Under the pieces are notes generated by a model. The model ran no database searches. It saw only the letters and a list, made by a program, of their open reading frames with translations, and was not told the DNA's origin. A program made the translations under genes and the position numbers. Shown here one piece after another: positions 56,520-64,000 of a stretch of 64,000 nt of DNA. Source of the DNA: an uncultured Clostridia bacterium. GTDB lineage: Bacteria > Bacillota > Clostridia > Christensenellales > UBA1242. The stretch is from contig CAKVNM010000001.1 of the NCBI GenBank assembly GCA_934777505.1, positions 62,001 to 126,000 on the forward strand. The letters are read 5' to 3'. How positions within the stretch are numbered: position 1 is the first letter of the stretch; the number at the start of each line of letters is the position of its first letter.

Positions 56520-57644
56520 ATGATTAGTAAAGATTTTTTTCAAGCATTGGAAGACTTTGAAACAGAAAGAAAAATAAAAAAAGAAGTATTTATCGAAGCA
56601 CTCGAAACAGCACTCACAAGTGCCTATAAAAAGAATTATGGCGAAGCTAAAAGTGCAGTGGTAAAACTCAACCCAGAAAAACATACAATCAAAATATATA
56701 GTTACAAAACTGTTGTTGACGAAGTTGTTGACCCAGACAAAGAAATTTCACTAGAAGACGCAAAGCAAATCAAGTCAACTTACAAAATCGGTTCTTTGGT
56801 TGAAACCGAAGAAATCCCAAAGGATTTTGGTAGAATTGCAGCACAGACAGCAAAACAAGTTGTTATGCAAAAACTAAGAGAAGCCGAAAAAGAAGTAACA
56901 ATGAGCGAGATTGCTGAAAAGGAAGACCAACTCATCACAACAATCGTTAAGAGAATTGACGGCAAAAATGTGTTTGTTGAAATTGGCGCAACCGAAGCAG
57001 TGCTTAGCGAAAGAGACCAAATTCCCGGTGAAAAATATCATATTGGCGACAGAATTAAGGTGTATGTAAAGCCAATTCCAGAAGATTTCCAAGGCTCACT
57101 TGTACAAGTTTCAAGAGCCCATGTGAACTTTGTAAAACGCCTTTTTGAACTTGAAGTTCCAGAAATCGAAAATGGCGAAATCGAAATCAAATCAATTTCG
57201 AGAGAAGCTGGTTCAAGAACAAAAATCGCTGTTGCAAGCGACAATCCAAACCTTGATGTTATCGGTGCGTGCGTTGGTAACAAGGGCATGAGAATTAATA
57301 GCATTGTTAACGAACTTAACGGCGAAAAAATCGATATCATTGAATACAGCGAAGACCCACTTGTATTTATTGAAAGAGCGCTTAGCCCAGCAAAAGTTAT
57401 CAAAGTTGAAATGATTGAAGAAGGTCAAGCAAGAGCAATCGTTCCAGACGATGTTCTATCTCTTGCAATTGGCAAGCAAGGACAAAATGTTAAACTTGCA
57501 GCAAGATTGACTCACATCAAGATTGATGTTAAGCCACTTTCAAAAGTAGAAAACGAACAAGTTGAAAACAAGCCAGTTCACACTGACGAGTTCCAAATTG
57601 ACGAAAATCTTAGTCTTGACGATTTGTTTAAGGACGAAGAATAA
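56520..57644 (+). CDS. nusA: Transcription factor NusA
   Basis: 374 residues. The N-terminal RNA-polymerase-binding domain (FFQALEDFETERKIKKEVFIEALETALTSAYKKNYG), S1 domain (about 135-200), and two KH domains (VIGACVGNKGMRI, LAIGKQGQNVKLAARLT) are present; no acidic repeats. It modulates pausing and termination. rimP, nearly always just upstream, is absent. AAAGGAG precedes the ATG. It overlaps ylxR by one base. Confidence 0.96.
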   Translation: MISKDFFQALEDFETERKIKKEVFIEALETALTSAYKKNYGEAKSAVVKLNPEKHTIKIYSYKTVVDEVVDPDKEISLEDAKQIKSTYKIGSLVETEEIPKDFGRIAAQTAKQVVMQKLREAEKEVTMSEIAEKEDQLITTIVKRIDGKNVFVEIGATEAVLSERDQIPGEKYHIGDRIKVYVKPIPEDFQGSLVQVSRAHVNFVKRLFELEVPEIENGEIEIKSISREAGSRTKIAVASDNPNLDVIGACVGNKGMRINSIVNELNGEKIDIIEYSEDPLVFIERALSPAKVIKVEMIEEGQARAIVPDDVLSLAIGKQGQNVKLAARLTHIKIDVKPLSKVENEQVENKPVHTDEFQIDENLSLDDLFKDEE

Positions 57645-57889
57645 TGGCAGAAAGAACTTGCATAGTATGCAAAAAAAAGTTTGAGCAACCAGATTTGATC
57701 AGAATTGTTTTTAATAACGGTCAAATCTCAGTTCAAAATGGCAAGAAAATAGACGGCAGGGGTGCTTATGTTTGCAAGAACACCGCTTGCCATGAAAATT
57801 TGCTAAAACAAAGAGCATTAAACAGAACTTTTAAATGTAACATAAGTTTAGAAGAATATGAAAAATTGTTAAATATTTTGAAAAATTAG
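57644..57889 (+). CDS. ylxR: YlxR-family RNA-binding protein
   Basis: 81 residues with the YlxR pattern RTCIVCKKKFEQPDLIRIV, GRGAYVCKNTACHENLLKQRALNRTF. The Cys residues and basic loops suggest RNA binding; in Bacillus the homologue (RnpM) modulates RNase P. ylxQ (an L7Ae-like gene), usual between ylxR and infB, is missing. It is coupled to nusA by the TAATG overlap. Confidence 0.92.
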   Translation: MAERTCIVCKKKFEQPDLIRIVFNNGQISVQNGKKIDGRGAYVCKNTACHENLLKQRALNRTFKCNISLEEYEKLLNILKN

Positions 57890-57915
57890 TCATAGGCTAA
57901 TAAAAGGAGAAGTTT

Positions 57916-60381
57916 GTGGTAGAAAAAACTGAACAAAAAGAAAATAAACAATCAAGTTTGGAAAATTTGAAAAAACTAGCATCACTTTGCTCGTCAAATA
58001 GTGTGTCGGTTTATGTTGGACAAATTCACAAAGCCAAGCAAATTTTGTCAAACCTTAGCAAGCAAGTAGACACAAAACTTGGTGTTTTTGCAAAGAAAGT
58101 TGAACCCGCTACAACAACTGTTCAACCTTCGCCAGTTGTAGAACCAAAAGTTAGTGCCAGCGTGCCAGCGAATAATAATGTTAGTCACAAGTCAGGTGAT
58201 GGTTTTTCTACGACTCGACCTTCTAGTTTTAGCCACAGTGGCAAGACTTTTGACAAGTCAAAGCAACCATTTGATAGAAATAAAAAACCATTTGACAGAA
58301 ACGGCAAGCCACAATTTAATGGCACAAGACCTTTTGGTCAAAAACCATTTGGTGCTAACGGACAAAAGCCTTTTAACAAGCCTTTTGTAAAGAAAAACAC
58401 AGAGCCAGAAATTGATTTGAACTCTATTGCAAGAGAGCAAAATCGTAACTTTGGCAATAAAAAGAAAACTCACGATGCACCACAAGAACACAAAACCATG
58501 AACAAAAAGGCACAAATGAGATTTAATGTTGCCGACATGGAAGACGATGACGAAGAAAAACTTGCTAGAAGATACAAGTCAAGAAGAAAAGCAGAAGTTC
58601 AAGTTGAACAACAAATCGCAAAAATCGACCACGCAGTTATCACAAGTGAAAACATGACTGTTAAAGATTTTAGCGAAAAGATTGGAAAACCAGTTGCCGA
58701 AATTGTTAAAAAACTTTTCATTTTGGGTATTATGGCAACAATCAACAGCAAACTTGACTATGATACTGCCGAACTTATCGCTAGCGAATTTGGAATTACT
58801 CTTGAAAACAACATTCAACAATCGCAAGAGCAATTACTTGCTGAGTCTTTAAAAGCGACCGAACAAGAAGACGAAAAATTCTTGGTAAAACGCCCACCAG
58901 TTGTTACTGTTATGGGTCATGTTGACCACGGAAAAACATCACTTCTTGACGCTATTAGAAAAACAAATGTTGTTGGCGGAGAAGCAGGTGGAATCACTCA
59001 AAGTATCGGTGCTTACACTGTTAAATTCAACAACGAAAACATCACATTTATTGATACACCGGGACACGCTGCCTTCACAGCAATGCGTGCTCGTGGTGCG
59101 CAAATCACAGATATTGCAATCTTGGTAGTTGCAGCGGACGATGGCGTTATGCCTCAAACTGTTGAAGCAATCAACCATATCAAAGCCGCAAATGTTCCAA
59201 TGATTGTTGCAATCAACAAAATGGATAAGCCAGAAGCAAACCCACAAAGAGTTATGCAAGAACTTGCTGACCATGATGTATTGGCAGAAGATTGGGGCGG
59301 AGATACTATCTGCGTGCCAATTGCAGCAAAGAAGGGCGAAGGAATTGACAAACTTCTTGAAATGGTTATTCTTCTTGCCGAAATGCTTGACTTAAAGGCA
59401 AATCCACATCGTAGTGCAGTTGGTACTATTATCGAAGCAAAACTTGACAAAGGCAAAGGACCAGTTGCTTCCGTTCTTGTTCAAAACGGAACACTCAAAA
59501 TTGGTGATACAGTTGTTTCGGGTACTGCTTTTGGTAGAATTAGAGCAATGCTTGATGAACACGGCAACAATGTTAAAAAAGCCGAACCATCAACACCTGT
59601 TTCAATCTTAGGTCTTGACGAAGTTCCAAGTGCTGGCGACAAATTGACTGTTGTTGACGAGAAAACATCAAAACTTCTAATTCAGGAAAGAAAGAACAAA
59701 ATCAAGCAAGACAAAGTTAACGCAACAAGTGCTGTTAGTCTTGAAGAATTTATGAACAAGGCAAAAGAAGGCACACTCAAAAACCTTAATGTTATCATCA
59801 AAGCCGATGTTCAAGGTTCTGCCGAAGCCTTAAAACAAAGCATTTCCAAAATCAAGAACGAAGAAGTCAAAATTACTTGCGTTCATGTTGGAGTCGGTGC
59901 AATCAGCGAAAGCGATGTTGTTCTAGCAAAAGCATCAAAGGCAATTATTATTGGCTTTAACACACGACCAGAACCAAAGGCAAAACAAATTGCCGAACAC
60001 GACAAAATTGAAATCAAGACATACAATGTTATCTACGAATGCATTGAAGAACTTGAAGCCACAATCAACGGTATGATGGCTCCAAAATACAGAGAAATTA
60101 TCTCTGGCCATGCAGAAGTTAGAAAAGTGTTTAACTTGTCATCACAAGGTGTTATTGCTGGTTCTTATGTTCAAGACGGCAAGATTGCAAGAAATAACTT
60201 TGCAAGAGTTATTAGAAACGGCAAGGTTGTGGTAGACACTCAAATTATCGGTCTAAAAATCCAAAAAGACGAAGTTAAGGAAGTTAACAAAACATTTGAG
60301 TGCGGTATCAAACTTGCAAACTTTGATGATGTTAAGGAACTTGATATTATTGAAGCCTACACAAAGGAAAGAATTAATTAA
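57916..60381 (+). CDS. infB: Translation initiation factor IF-2
   Basis: 821 residues, GTG start after AAAGGAG. A long, low-complexity N-terminus (about 50-200) contains repeats of KPFDRN and KPFG/KPFNKPF. Then IF2_N (VKDFSEKIGKPVAEIVKKLFILGI) and the GTPase domain with GHVDHGKTS, DTPGHAAF and NKMD, then beta-barrel and C-terminal fMet-tRNA-binding domains. It positions initiator tRNA on the 30S and promotes subunit joining. Followed by a hairpin and rbfA. Confidence 0.97.
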   Translation: MVEKTEQKENKQSSLENLKKLASLCSSNSVSVYVGQIHKAKQILSNLSKQVDTKLGVFAKKVEPATTTVQPSPVVEPKVSASVPANNNVSHKSGDGFSTTRPSSFSHSGKTFDKSKQPFDRNKKPFDRNGKPQFNGTRPFGQKPFGANGQKPFNKPFVKKNTEPEIDLNSIAREQNRNFGNKKKTHDAPQEHKTMNKKAQMRFNVADMEDDDEEKLARRYKSRRKAEVQVEQQIAKIDHAVITSENMTVKDFSEKIGKPVAEIVKKLFILGIMATINSKLDYDTAELIASEFGITLENNIQQSQEQLLAESLKATEQEDEKFLVKRPPVVTVMGHVDHGKTSLLDAIRKTNVVGGEAGGITQSIGAYTVKFNNENITFIDTPGHAAFTAMRARGAQITDIAILVVAADDGVMPQTVEAINHIKAANVPMIVAINKMDKPEANPQRVMQELADHDVLAEDWGGDTICVPIAAKKGEGIDKLLEMVILLAEMLDLKANPHRSAVGTIIEAKLDKGKGPVASVLVQNGTLKIGDTVVSGTAFGRIRAMLDEHGNNVKKAEPSTPVSILGLDEVPSAGDKLTVVDEKTSKLLIQERKNKIKQDKVNATSAVSLEEFMNKAKEGTLKNLNVIIKADVQGSAEALKQSISKIKNEEVKITCVHVGVGAISESDVVLAKASKAIIIGFNTRPEPKAKQIAEHDKIEIKTYNVIYECIEELEATINGMMAPKYREIISGHAEVRKVFNLSSQGVIAGSYVQDGKIARNNFARVIRNGKVVVDTQIIGLKIQKDEVKEVNKTFECGIKLANFDDVKELDIIEAYTKERIN

Positions 60382-60385
60382 CTTT

Positions 60386-60411
60386 ACATTCTCGCTTTTT
60401 GGCGGGAATGT
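60386..60411 (+). other. Hairpin between infB and rbfA
   Basis: ACATTCTCGC/GCGGGAATGT stem (one wobble), 6-base loop, no T-run. It lies just before the rbfA ribosome-binding site; possibly an RNA-processing or stability element. Confidence 0.5.
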
Positions 60412-60429
60412 TTAATATAGGAGATATTT

Positions 60430-60780
60430 ATGGCAAAAAACAGAATGGATTTGATTAATGCAGAAATCCAAAAGTCACTTTCTAAAACTTTAACTTACGA
60501 TATGCACAACGAAGACCTAAAAAACTGCTTTATTACAATCACAAAAGTTGACACCACCCCAGATTTAAAATATGCTAGGGTGTATGTTAGCATTTTTCCA
60601 GATGTGCACAAGGAAAAAGTGTTCAATAGTTTAAAGTCCTCGCTAACTTTCCTAAGACGAGAAGTTGCAAAGAATGTAAAACTTAGAATAACACCAGAAC
60701 TCCATCTTTATATGGACGACAGTTTGGAATACTCTCAAAAAATCGACACTTTGCTCAATAAAATTCACAAAGATAATTAG
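60430..60780 (+). CDS. rbfA: Ribosome-binding factor A
   Basis: 116 residues, KH-like fold that binds immature 30S. It has RMDLINAEIQKSLSKTLTYDM, ITITKVDTTPDLKYARVYVSIF and LRITPELHLYMDDSLEYSQKIDTLL. AGGAGA precedes the ATG. nrnA follows after 8 bases. Confidence 0.95.
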   Translation: MAKNRMDLINAEIQKSLSKTLTYDMHNEDLKNCFITITKVDTTPDLKYARVYVSIFPDVHKEKVFNSLKSSLTFLRREVAKNVKLRITPELHLYMDDSLEYSQKIDTLLNKIHKDN

Positions 60781-60788
60781 GAGAACAC

Positions 60789-61745
60789 ATGATTTTTGAC
60801 GAAATCTACGACCAACTTTCCAAAATTAATAGCGTAGCCATTTTTACTCATCAAAATAGTGACGCAGACGCTCTTGGAAGCAGTATTGCTTTCAAACTTT
60901 TTCTTGAAAAAATGGGCAAAAATGTGGCAATCTTTGTTCAAAAGCCTATTCACAGAAATTACAACTTTCTAGGTGTGGACAAGCACATAAACCAGTCAAA
61001 ACAAAAGTATTTTGACTTGGCACTCTGTTTGGATTGCCCAAATAGTTCAAGGTTTGGAATATATCAAAAAAAGTTTCAAAACATAAAAAACTCGATTGCG
61101 ATTGACCACCACGCAGATTTTGAAAATTTTGCTAGTATTAACTACTGTGACAGTGCATCTGCGTCAACTTGCTTGCTTTTGTACAGATTTTTTAGGCACA
61201 TAAAAGCAGAAATAACTAGCGAAATGGCACTTTGTCTATATAGTGGAATGTCGACTGACACGGGCAGATTTTGCTACTCAAACCTAACGCCAGAACTATT
61301 TGAAGCGGTGGCAGAACTATACAGAGTTGGCTTTGACTATCTTAAAGCAAACTACAACTTGTTTCAACAGCAAACAAGGAGTGAAGTTGAACTTTTTAAG
61401 TGCGGAATTAATAAAATCAACTACTTTGAAAACGGCAAAATTGCAATCGTCAAGATTGACGCACAAGACCTTATTAAAACAGGCACAAGACCTAATGATA
61501 CATACAAAATTATTGACTTTTTGCTAAATATCGAAGGTGTGGAGATTGCTTGTTTGCTCACGGAGTATGACGAAAACGAGTATTTGGTTTCGATTAGGAC
61601 ACGAAACAAAAACGCTCAAAATATTGCCAAAGAATTTGGCGGTGGCGGACACCTTAAAGCGTCAGGTTGCAGAATTTTTACAGACGGCAACACTGCTTTT
61701 AAGCAACTAAAACAGGCTTGCGAAAAGGAACTAAAAAGGGAGTAA
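60789..61745 (+). CDS. nrnA: DHH-family phosphoesterase (NrnA-like oligoribonuclease/pAp phosphatase)
   Basis: 318 residues. DHH motifs are complete: THQNSDADALGSS, LCLDCPNSSRFG, IDHHADF and STDTGRFCYSN; the DHHA1 domain ends with FGGGGHLKASGCRIF. NrnA degrades nanoRNAs and dephosphorylates pAp. The rbfA-nrnA-truB order is conserved in Bacillota. AGGAGAAC precedes the ATG. Confidence 0.94.
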   Translation: MIFDEIYDQLSKINSVAIFTHQNSDADALGSSIAFKLFLEKMGKNVAIFVQKPIHRNYNFLGVDKHINQSKQKYFDLALCLDCPNSSRFGIYQKKFQNIKNSIAIDHHADFENFASINYCDSASASTCLLLYRFFRHIKAEITSEMALCLYSGMSTDTGRFCYSNLTPELFEAVAELYRVGFDYLKANYNLFQQQTRSEVELFKCGINKINYFENGKIAIVKIDAQDLIKTGTRPNDTYKIIDFLLNIEGVEIACLLTEYDENEYLVSIRTRNKNAQNIAKEFGGGGHLKASGCRIFTDGNTAFKQLKQACEKELKRE

Positions 61746-61746
61746 T

Positions 61747-62595
61747 ATGAACGGAATAATTGTTGTTAACAAACCACTAAATGTTTCGTCCAGCAAGGTT
61801 GTTAGCATAGTAAAAAAGGCGTTAAATCAGTCCAAAGTTGGACACCTTGGCACGCTCGACCCGCTTGCAACTGGCGTTTTGCCAATCTGCGTTGGCAGAG
61901 CAACCAAACTTTTTGACTACTACCTAAACAAAACCAAAACTTATGTGGCACAGTTCACTTTTGGAAAAACCACCGACACTTTGGATAGCGAAGGTGTTAT
62001 AACCGATACTTGTTCAAAAATTCCAACGATTGACGAAATTAATTCAGCACTCGCTTCGCTCACTGGTGAAATCGACCAAATGCCACCAAAGTACTCAGCA
62101 AAGAGTGTTGGTGGAGTTAGGGCATACGAACTATCTCGAAAAGGCATAGAGTTTGAATTGAAACCAAAAAGAGTTCAGGTGTTCAAATTCGAACTCACAA
62201 AACAGATTTCTAGCGACACTTTTGAATTTTTGATTGATTGTTCAAGCGGGACATATATCAGGAGTCTTGCTCGTGATTTGGGTTTAAAAACTGGCTCGCT
62301 GGCATATATGAGTGCGTTAAATCGAACACGAAGCGGAGAATTTACTCTTGCTCAGGCAGTTGATATTGACAATATCAGCGAAAAAAGTGTTATCAGTTTG
62401 GACGAAGTGTTGAAAGACTTAGACAAGGTGGAAGTTGGACAAGAATATTTTGACAAACTTGCCAACGGCAACGAAATCAAGTACAATACGGACGACAAAA
62501 CGGGCTTTTTGCTATATTCAAAAAACACTCTTTTTGGAATTTCAGATTGCAAAAATAATAGGATAAAGGTTAGGGTTAATTTGTATGATAGATGA
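61747..62595 (+). CDS. truB: tRNA pseudouridine-55 synthase
   Basis: 282 residues. GIIVVNKPLNVSSSKVVS, then VGHLGTLDPLATGVLPICVG with the catalytic Asp, KTYVAQFTFGKTTDTLDSEG, and YIRSLARDLG. It makes the T-loop pseudouridine. It starts one base after nrnA stops, with GGGAGT upstream. Its end overlaps the nfo-like gene by 11 bases. Confidence 0.96.
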   Translation: MNGIIVVNKPLNVSSSKVVSIVKKALNQSKVGHLGTLDPLATGVLPICVGRATKLFDYYLNKTKTYVAQFTFGKTTDTLDSEGVITDTCSKIPTIDEINSALASLTGEIDQMPPKYSAKSVGGVRAYELSRKGIEFELKPKRVQVFKFELTKQISSDTFEFLIDCSSGTYIRSLARDLGLKTGSLAYMSALNRTRSGEFTLAQAVDIDNISEKSVISLDEVLKDLDKVEVGQEYFDKLANGNEIKYNTDDKTGFLLYSKNTLFGISDCKNNRIKVRVNLYDR

Positions 62596-63451
62596 AATAA
62601 GATTTGGTCCATCGGGCAATAGTCAAATTTTTTATGACGCGGGTCATAAAAGTTCTATTGAAGCCCCAAAGTTTTTGAAAGAACATGGACTCGGTTGCTA
62701 TGAATACTCGTTTGGCAGGGGATTTGTCCTTGGGACAGAAACCGCCAAAAAACTTGGCGAAGAAGCCGTAAAAAATGATATATTAATGAGCGTTCATGCT
62801 CCATATTACATTAATTTGGCTAACGGAAACGATGCCACGATAGACAAAAACATAAATTATATTTTAAAAAGTTTGGATTATCTTAAACTTTTTAACGGCA
62901 AAAAATGCGTTGTTCACACTGGAAGTCAAAACAAACTTTCAAGACCTGATGCATTAAACAATCTTTATAGGCAACTCGACTTTGTTTTGCAAGCATATCA
63001 TGATGGCGACTACTTAGGCACATATATATGTCCAGAAACCATGGGAAAGTCGCAACAAATTGGCTCTGTTGACGAGATTTTGGAAATCTGCAAGCGAGAT
63101 GACTGCTTGATTCCAACATTTGATTTTGGACACATTAACGCCGTTACTGGTGGAACTTTAAAAGGCATTGACGACTATCGAAAAATAATCGACAAGTGCT
63201 TTGATACTCTCGGCGAGTTTAAAACCAAAAATATGCATATTCATTTTTCAAAGATTGAATACACAAGCAAGGGCGAAGTCAAGCACCTAACACTTGATGA
63301 CGATATTTATGGTCCAGAGTTTGAGCCACTTGCAGTATTGCTTCATGAATACAACTTGACTCCAACCGTAATTAGCGAAAGCAAGGCAAAAATGATGGAA
63401 GACGCAATGACTTTGCATAAGATTTATGAAAGCATTAGCAAAAATTCTTGA
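62585..63451 (+). CDS. nfo: Endonuclease IV-like TIM-barrel protein
   Basis: 288 residues with the endonuclease IV/xylose isomerase-like barrel. Metal-site segments: SVHAPYYINLA, CVVHTGSQ, CPETMGK, PTFDFGHINAVTGG, MHIHFSKIEYTSKGE and ISESKAKMMEDA. AP endonuclease activity is likely, though several motifs differ from E. coli Nfo (LENTAG reads CPETMG, HLNDS reads HFSKI). It overlaps truB, so it is part of the infB-truB transcript. The efp promoter overlaps its stop codon. Confidence 0.85.
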   Translation: MIDEIRFGPSGNSQIFYDAGHKSSIEAPKFLKEHGLGCYEYSFGRGFVLGTETAKKLGEEAVKNDILMSVHAPYYINLANGNDATIDKNINYILKSLDYLKLFNGKKCVVHTGSQNKLSRPDALNNLYRQLDFVLQAYHDGDYLGTYICPETMGKSQQIGSVDEILEICKRDDCLIPTFDFGHINAVTGGTLKGIDDYRKIIDKCFDTLGEFKTKNMHIHFSKIEYTSKGEVKHLTLDDDIYGPEFEPLAVLLHEYNLTPTVISESKAKMMEDAMTLHKIYESISKNS

Positions 63452-63476
63452 CAAATTTGTCTATATAACTTATACT
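63448..63476 (+). promoter_or_regulatory. Promoter for efp with a palindrome on the -35
   Basis: TTGACA (63448-63453), 17-base spacer, TATACT (63471-63476). The 12-base perfect palindrome GACAAATTTGTC (63449-63460) overlaps the -35 and the nfo stop codon; it could be an operator. Confidence 0.7.
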
Positions 63477-63527
63477 AGTAAAGTTTAGACATATCTAAAA
63501 GTTTTTTATTGAGAAAAGGAGAAAATT

Positions 63528-64000
63528 ATGACAACTGGTGATTTAAAAATTGGTAGCACATTTATTATGGATAACAATATTTATGTTGTAGTTGAATGGC
63601 AACATGTTTGTCAACCAAGACTTGCAGCATTTATTCGTGGAAGAATTAAGAATGTGGAAACTGGCGCTGTTTTGGAAAGAAACTTCAAAACAAACGAAAA
63701 AGTAGACGAAGCAGTTATCGAAAAAAGAGAAATGCAATATCTCTACAACGATGGCGACCTTTACTACTTTATGGACAAAGAAAACTTTGAACAAATCCCA
63801 CTTAACAAGGCAGATTGCGAATCAGCATTGAAGTACATTGTTGAAAATATGGATGTTACAATCAACTCATGCAACGGCAGAGTTATTTCTGTAACACCAC
63901 CACTATTTGTTGAACTTAACATTGTAAAATGCGACCCAGCAGTTCAAGGCGACACAAGCAAATCCGCTATGAAACCAGCAACTTTGGAAACTGGTCTTGA
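63528..64000 (+). CDS. efp: Elongation factor P, 5' part, atypical tip loop
   Basis: 157 codons are visible and the gene runs past the right edge. KOW-like domain I (TTGDLKIGSTFIMDNNIYVVVEWQHV), then NVETGAVLERNFKTNEKVDEAVIEKREMQYLYNDGDLYYFMD and the OB domains match EF-P, which rescues ribosomes stalled at polyproline. The tip loop that normally reads HVKPGKGAAF is HVCQPRLAAF: the modified Lys is Arg31 and the flanking Gly and Pro are changed. AAAGGAG precedes the ATG. Confidence 0.93.
   Translation, partial: MTTGDLKIGSTFIMDNNIYVVVEWQHVCQPRLAAFIRGRIKNVETGAVLERNFKTNEKVDEAVIEKREMQYLYNDGDLYYFMDKENFEQIPLNKADCESALKYIVENMDVTINSCNGRVISVTPPLFVELNIVKCDPAVQGDTSKSAMKPATLETGL

Noticed and set aside
58240..58410. 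Repeats resembling a small CRISPR-like array
   Set aside because: They are in-frame codon repeats within infB, with no regular spacers or palindromic repeats. No CRISPR array was found in the window.

Overview
This window comes from an AT-rich chromosome of a Clostridia-like member of the Bacillota (Firmicutes). The evidence is gene order: queA-tgt-yajC-secDF-recJ-rel, ylxM-ffh-rpsP-khpA-rimM-trmD-rbgA, dprA-topA-trmFO-hslVU, rpsB-tsf-frr-uppS-cdsA-rseP-[polC slot]-nusA-ylxR-infB-rbfA-nrnA-truB. Shine-Dalgarno sites are strong (AAGGAG) and Rho-independent terminators are plentiful. No rRNA, tRNA, CRISPR array, insertion sequence or prophage was seen. No sporulation gene was recognised. Several usual members of these operons are missing from their expected places (rimP, ylxQ, dxr, proS, rnhB, ylqD, xerC, codY), which suggests a streamlined or reorganised, probably uncultivated lineage.

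Layout: 1-3.5 kb has the end of a subtilase, a cysteine desulfurase diverging from a DUF3343 protein, endonuclease III and two small regulators or unknowns. 3.5-7.5 kb has obg, yhbY, lspA, rluD and two membrane proteins. 7.6-13.3 kb is a protein quality-control block (tig, clpP, clpX, lon). 13.3-26.9 kb has queA, tgt, yajC, an inserted RiPP operon, secD, secF, recJ, rel and hemZ. 27.3-38.9 kb has rpsO, pnp, the SRP and ribosome-maturation genes, comM and dprA. 38.9-48.3 kb has topA, trmFO, hslVU, tcdA, trxA, a degenerate ISC-like pair, ruvX and a DUF1292 gene. 48.5-64 kb is the long translation, lipid and RNA block, ending in a partial efp.

The strongest candidate for an undescribed system is the operon at 16251-18457. 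It has its own consensus promoter, a PqqD-like recognition protein with a TTG start, a 63-residue Cys- and aromatic-rich acidic peptide, a radical SAM/SPASM enzyme, and an overlapping peptidyl-tRNA hydrolase gene. It is bounded by terminators and its codon use is visibly unlike the flanks. Peptidyl-tRNA hydrolase as part of a RiPP operon is unexpected.

A second theme is conserved housekeeping proteins that have lost signature residues or domains. These are an IscS-like protein without the PLP lysine paired with an IscU-like protein without its cluster ligands, a PolC-locus gene reduced to N-terminal, OB and exonuclease parts, SecD/SecF lacking the proton-relay residues, a Rel protein with a destroyed hydrolase site, and EF-P with a rewritten tip loop. 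All were read from the translations; function is inferred. Three genes (lspA, rimM, trmFO) have a -10 box exactly six bases before the ATG, consistent with leaderless mRNAs.
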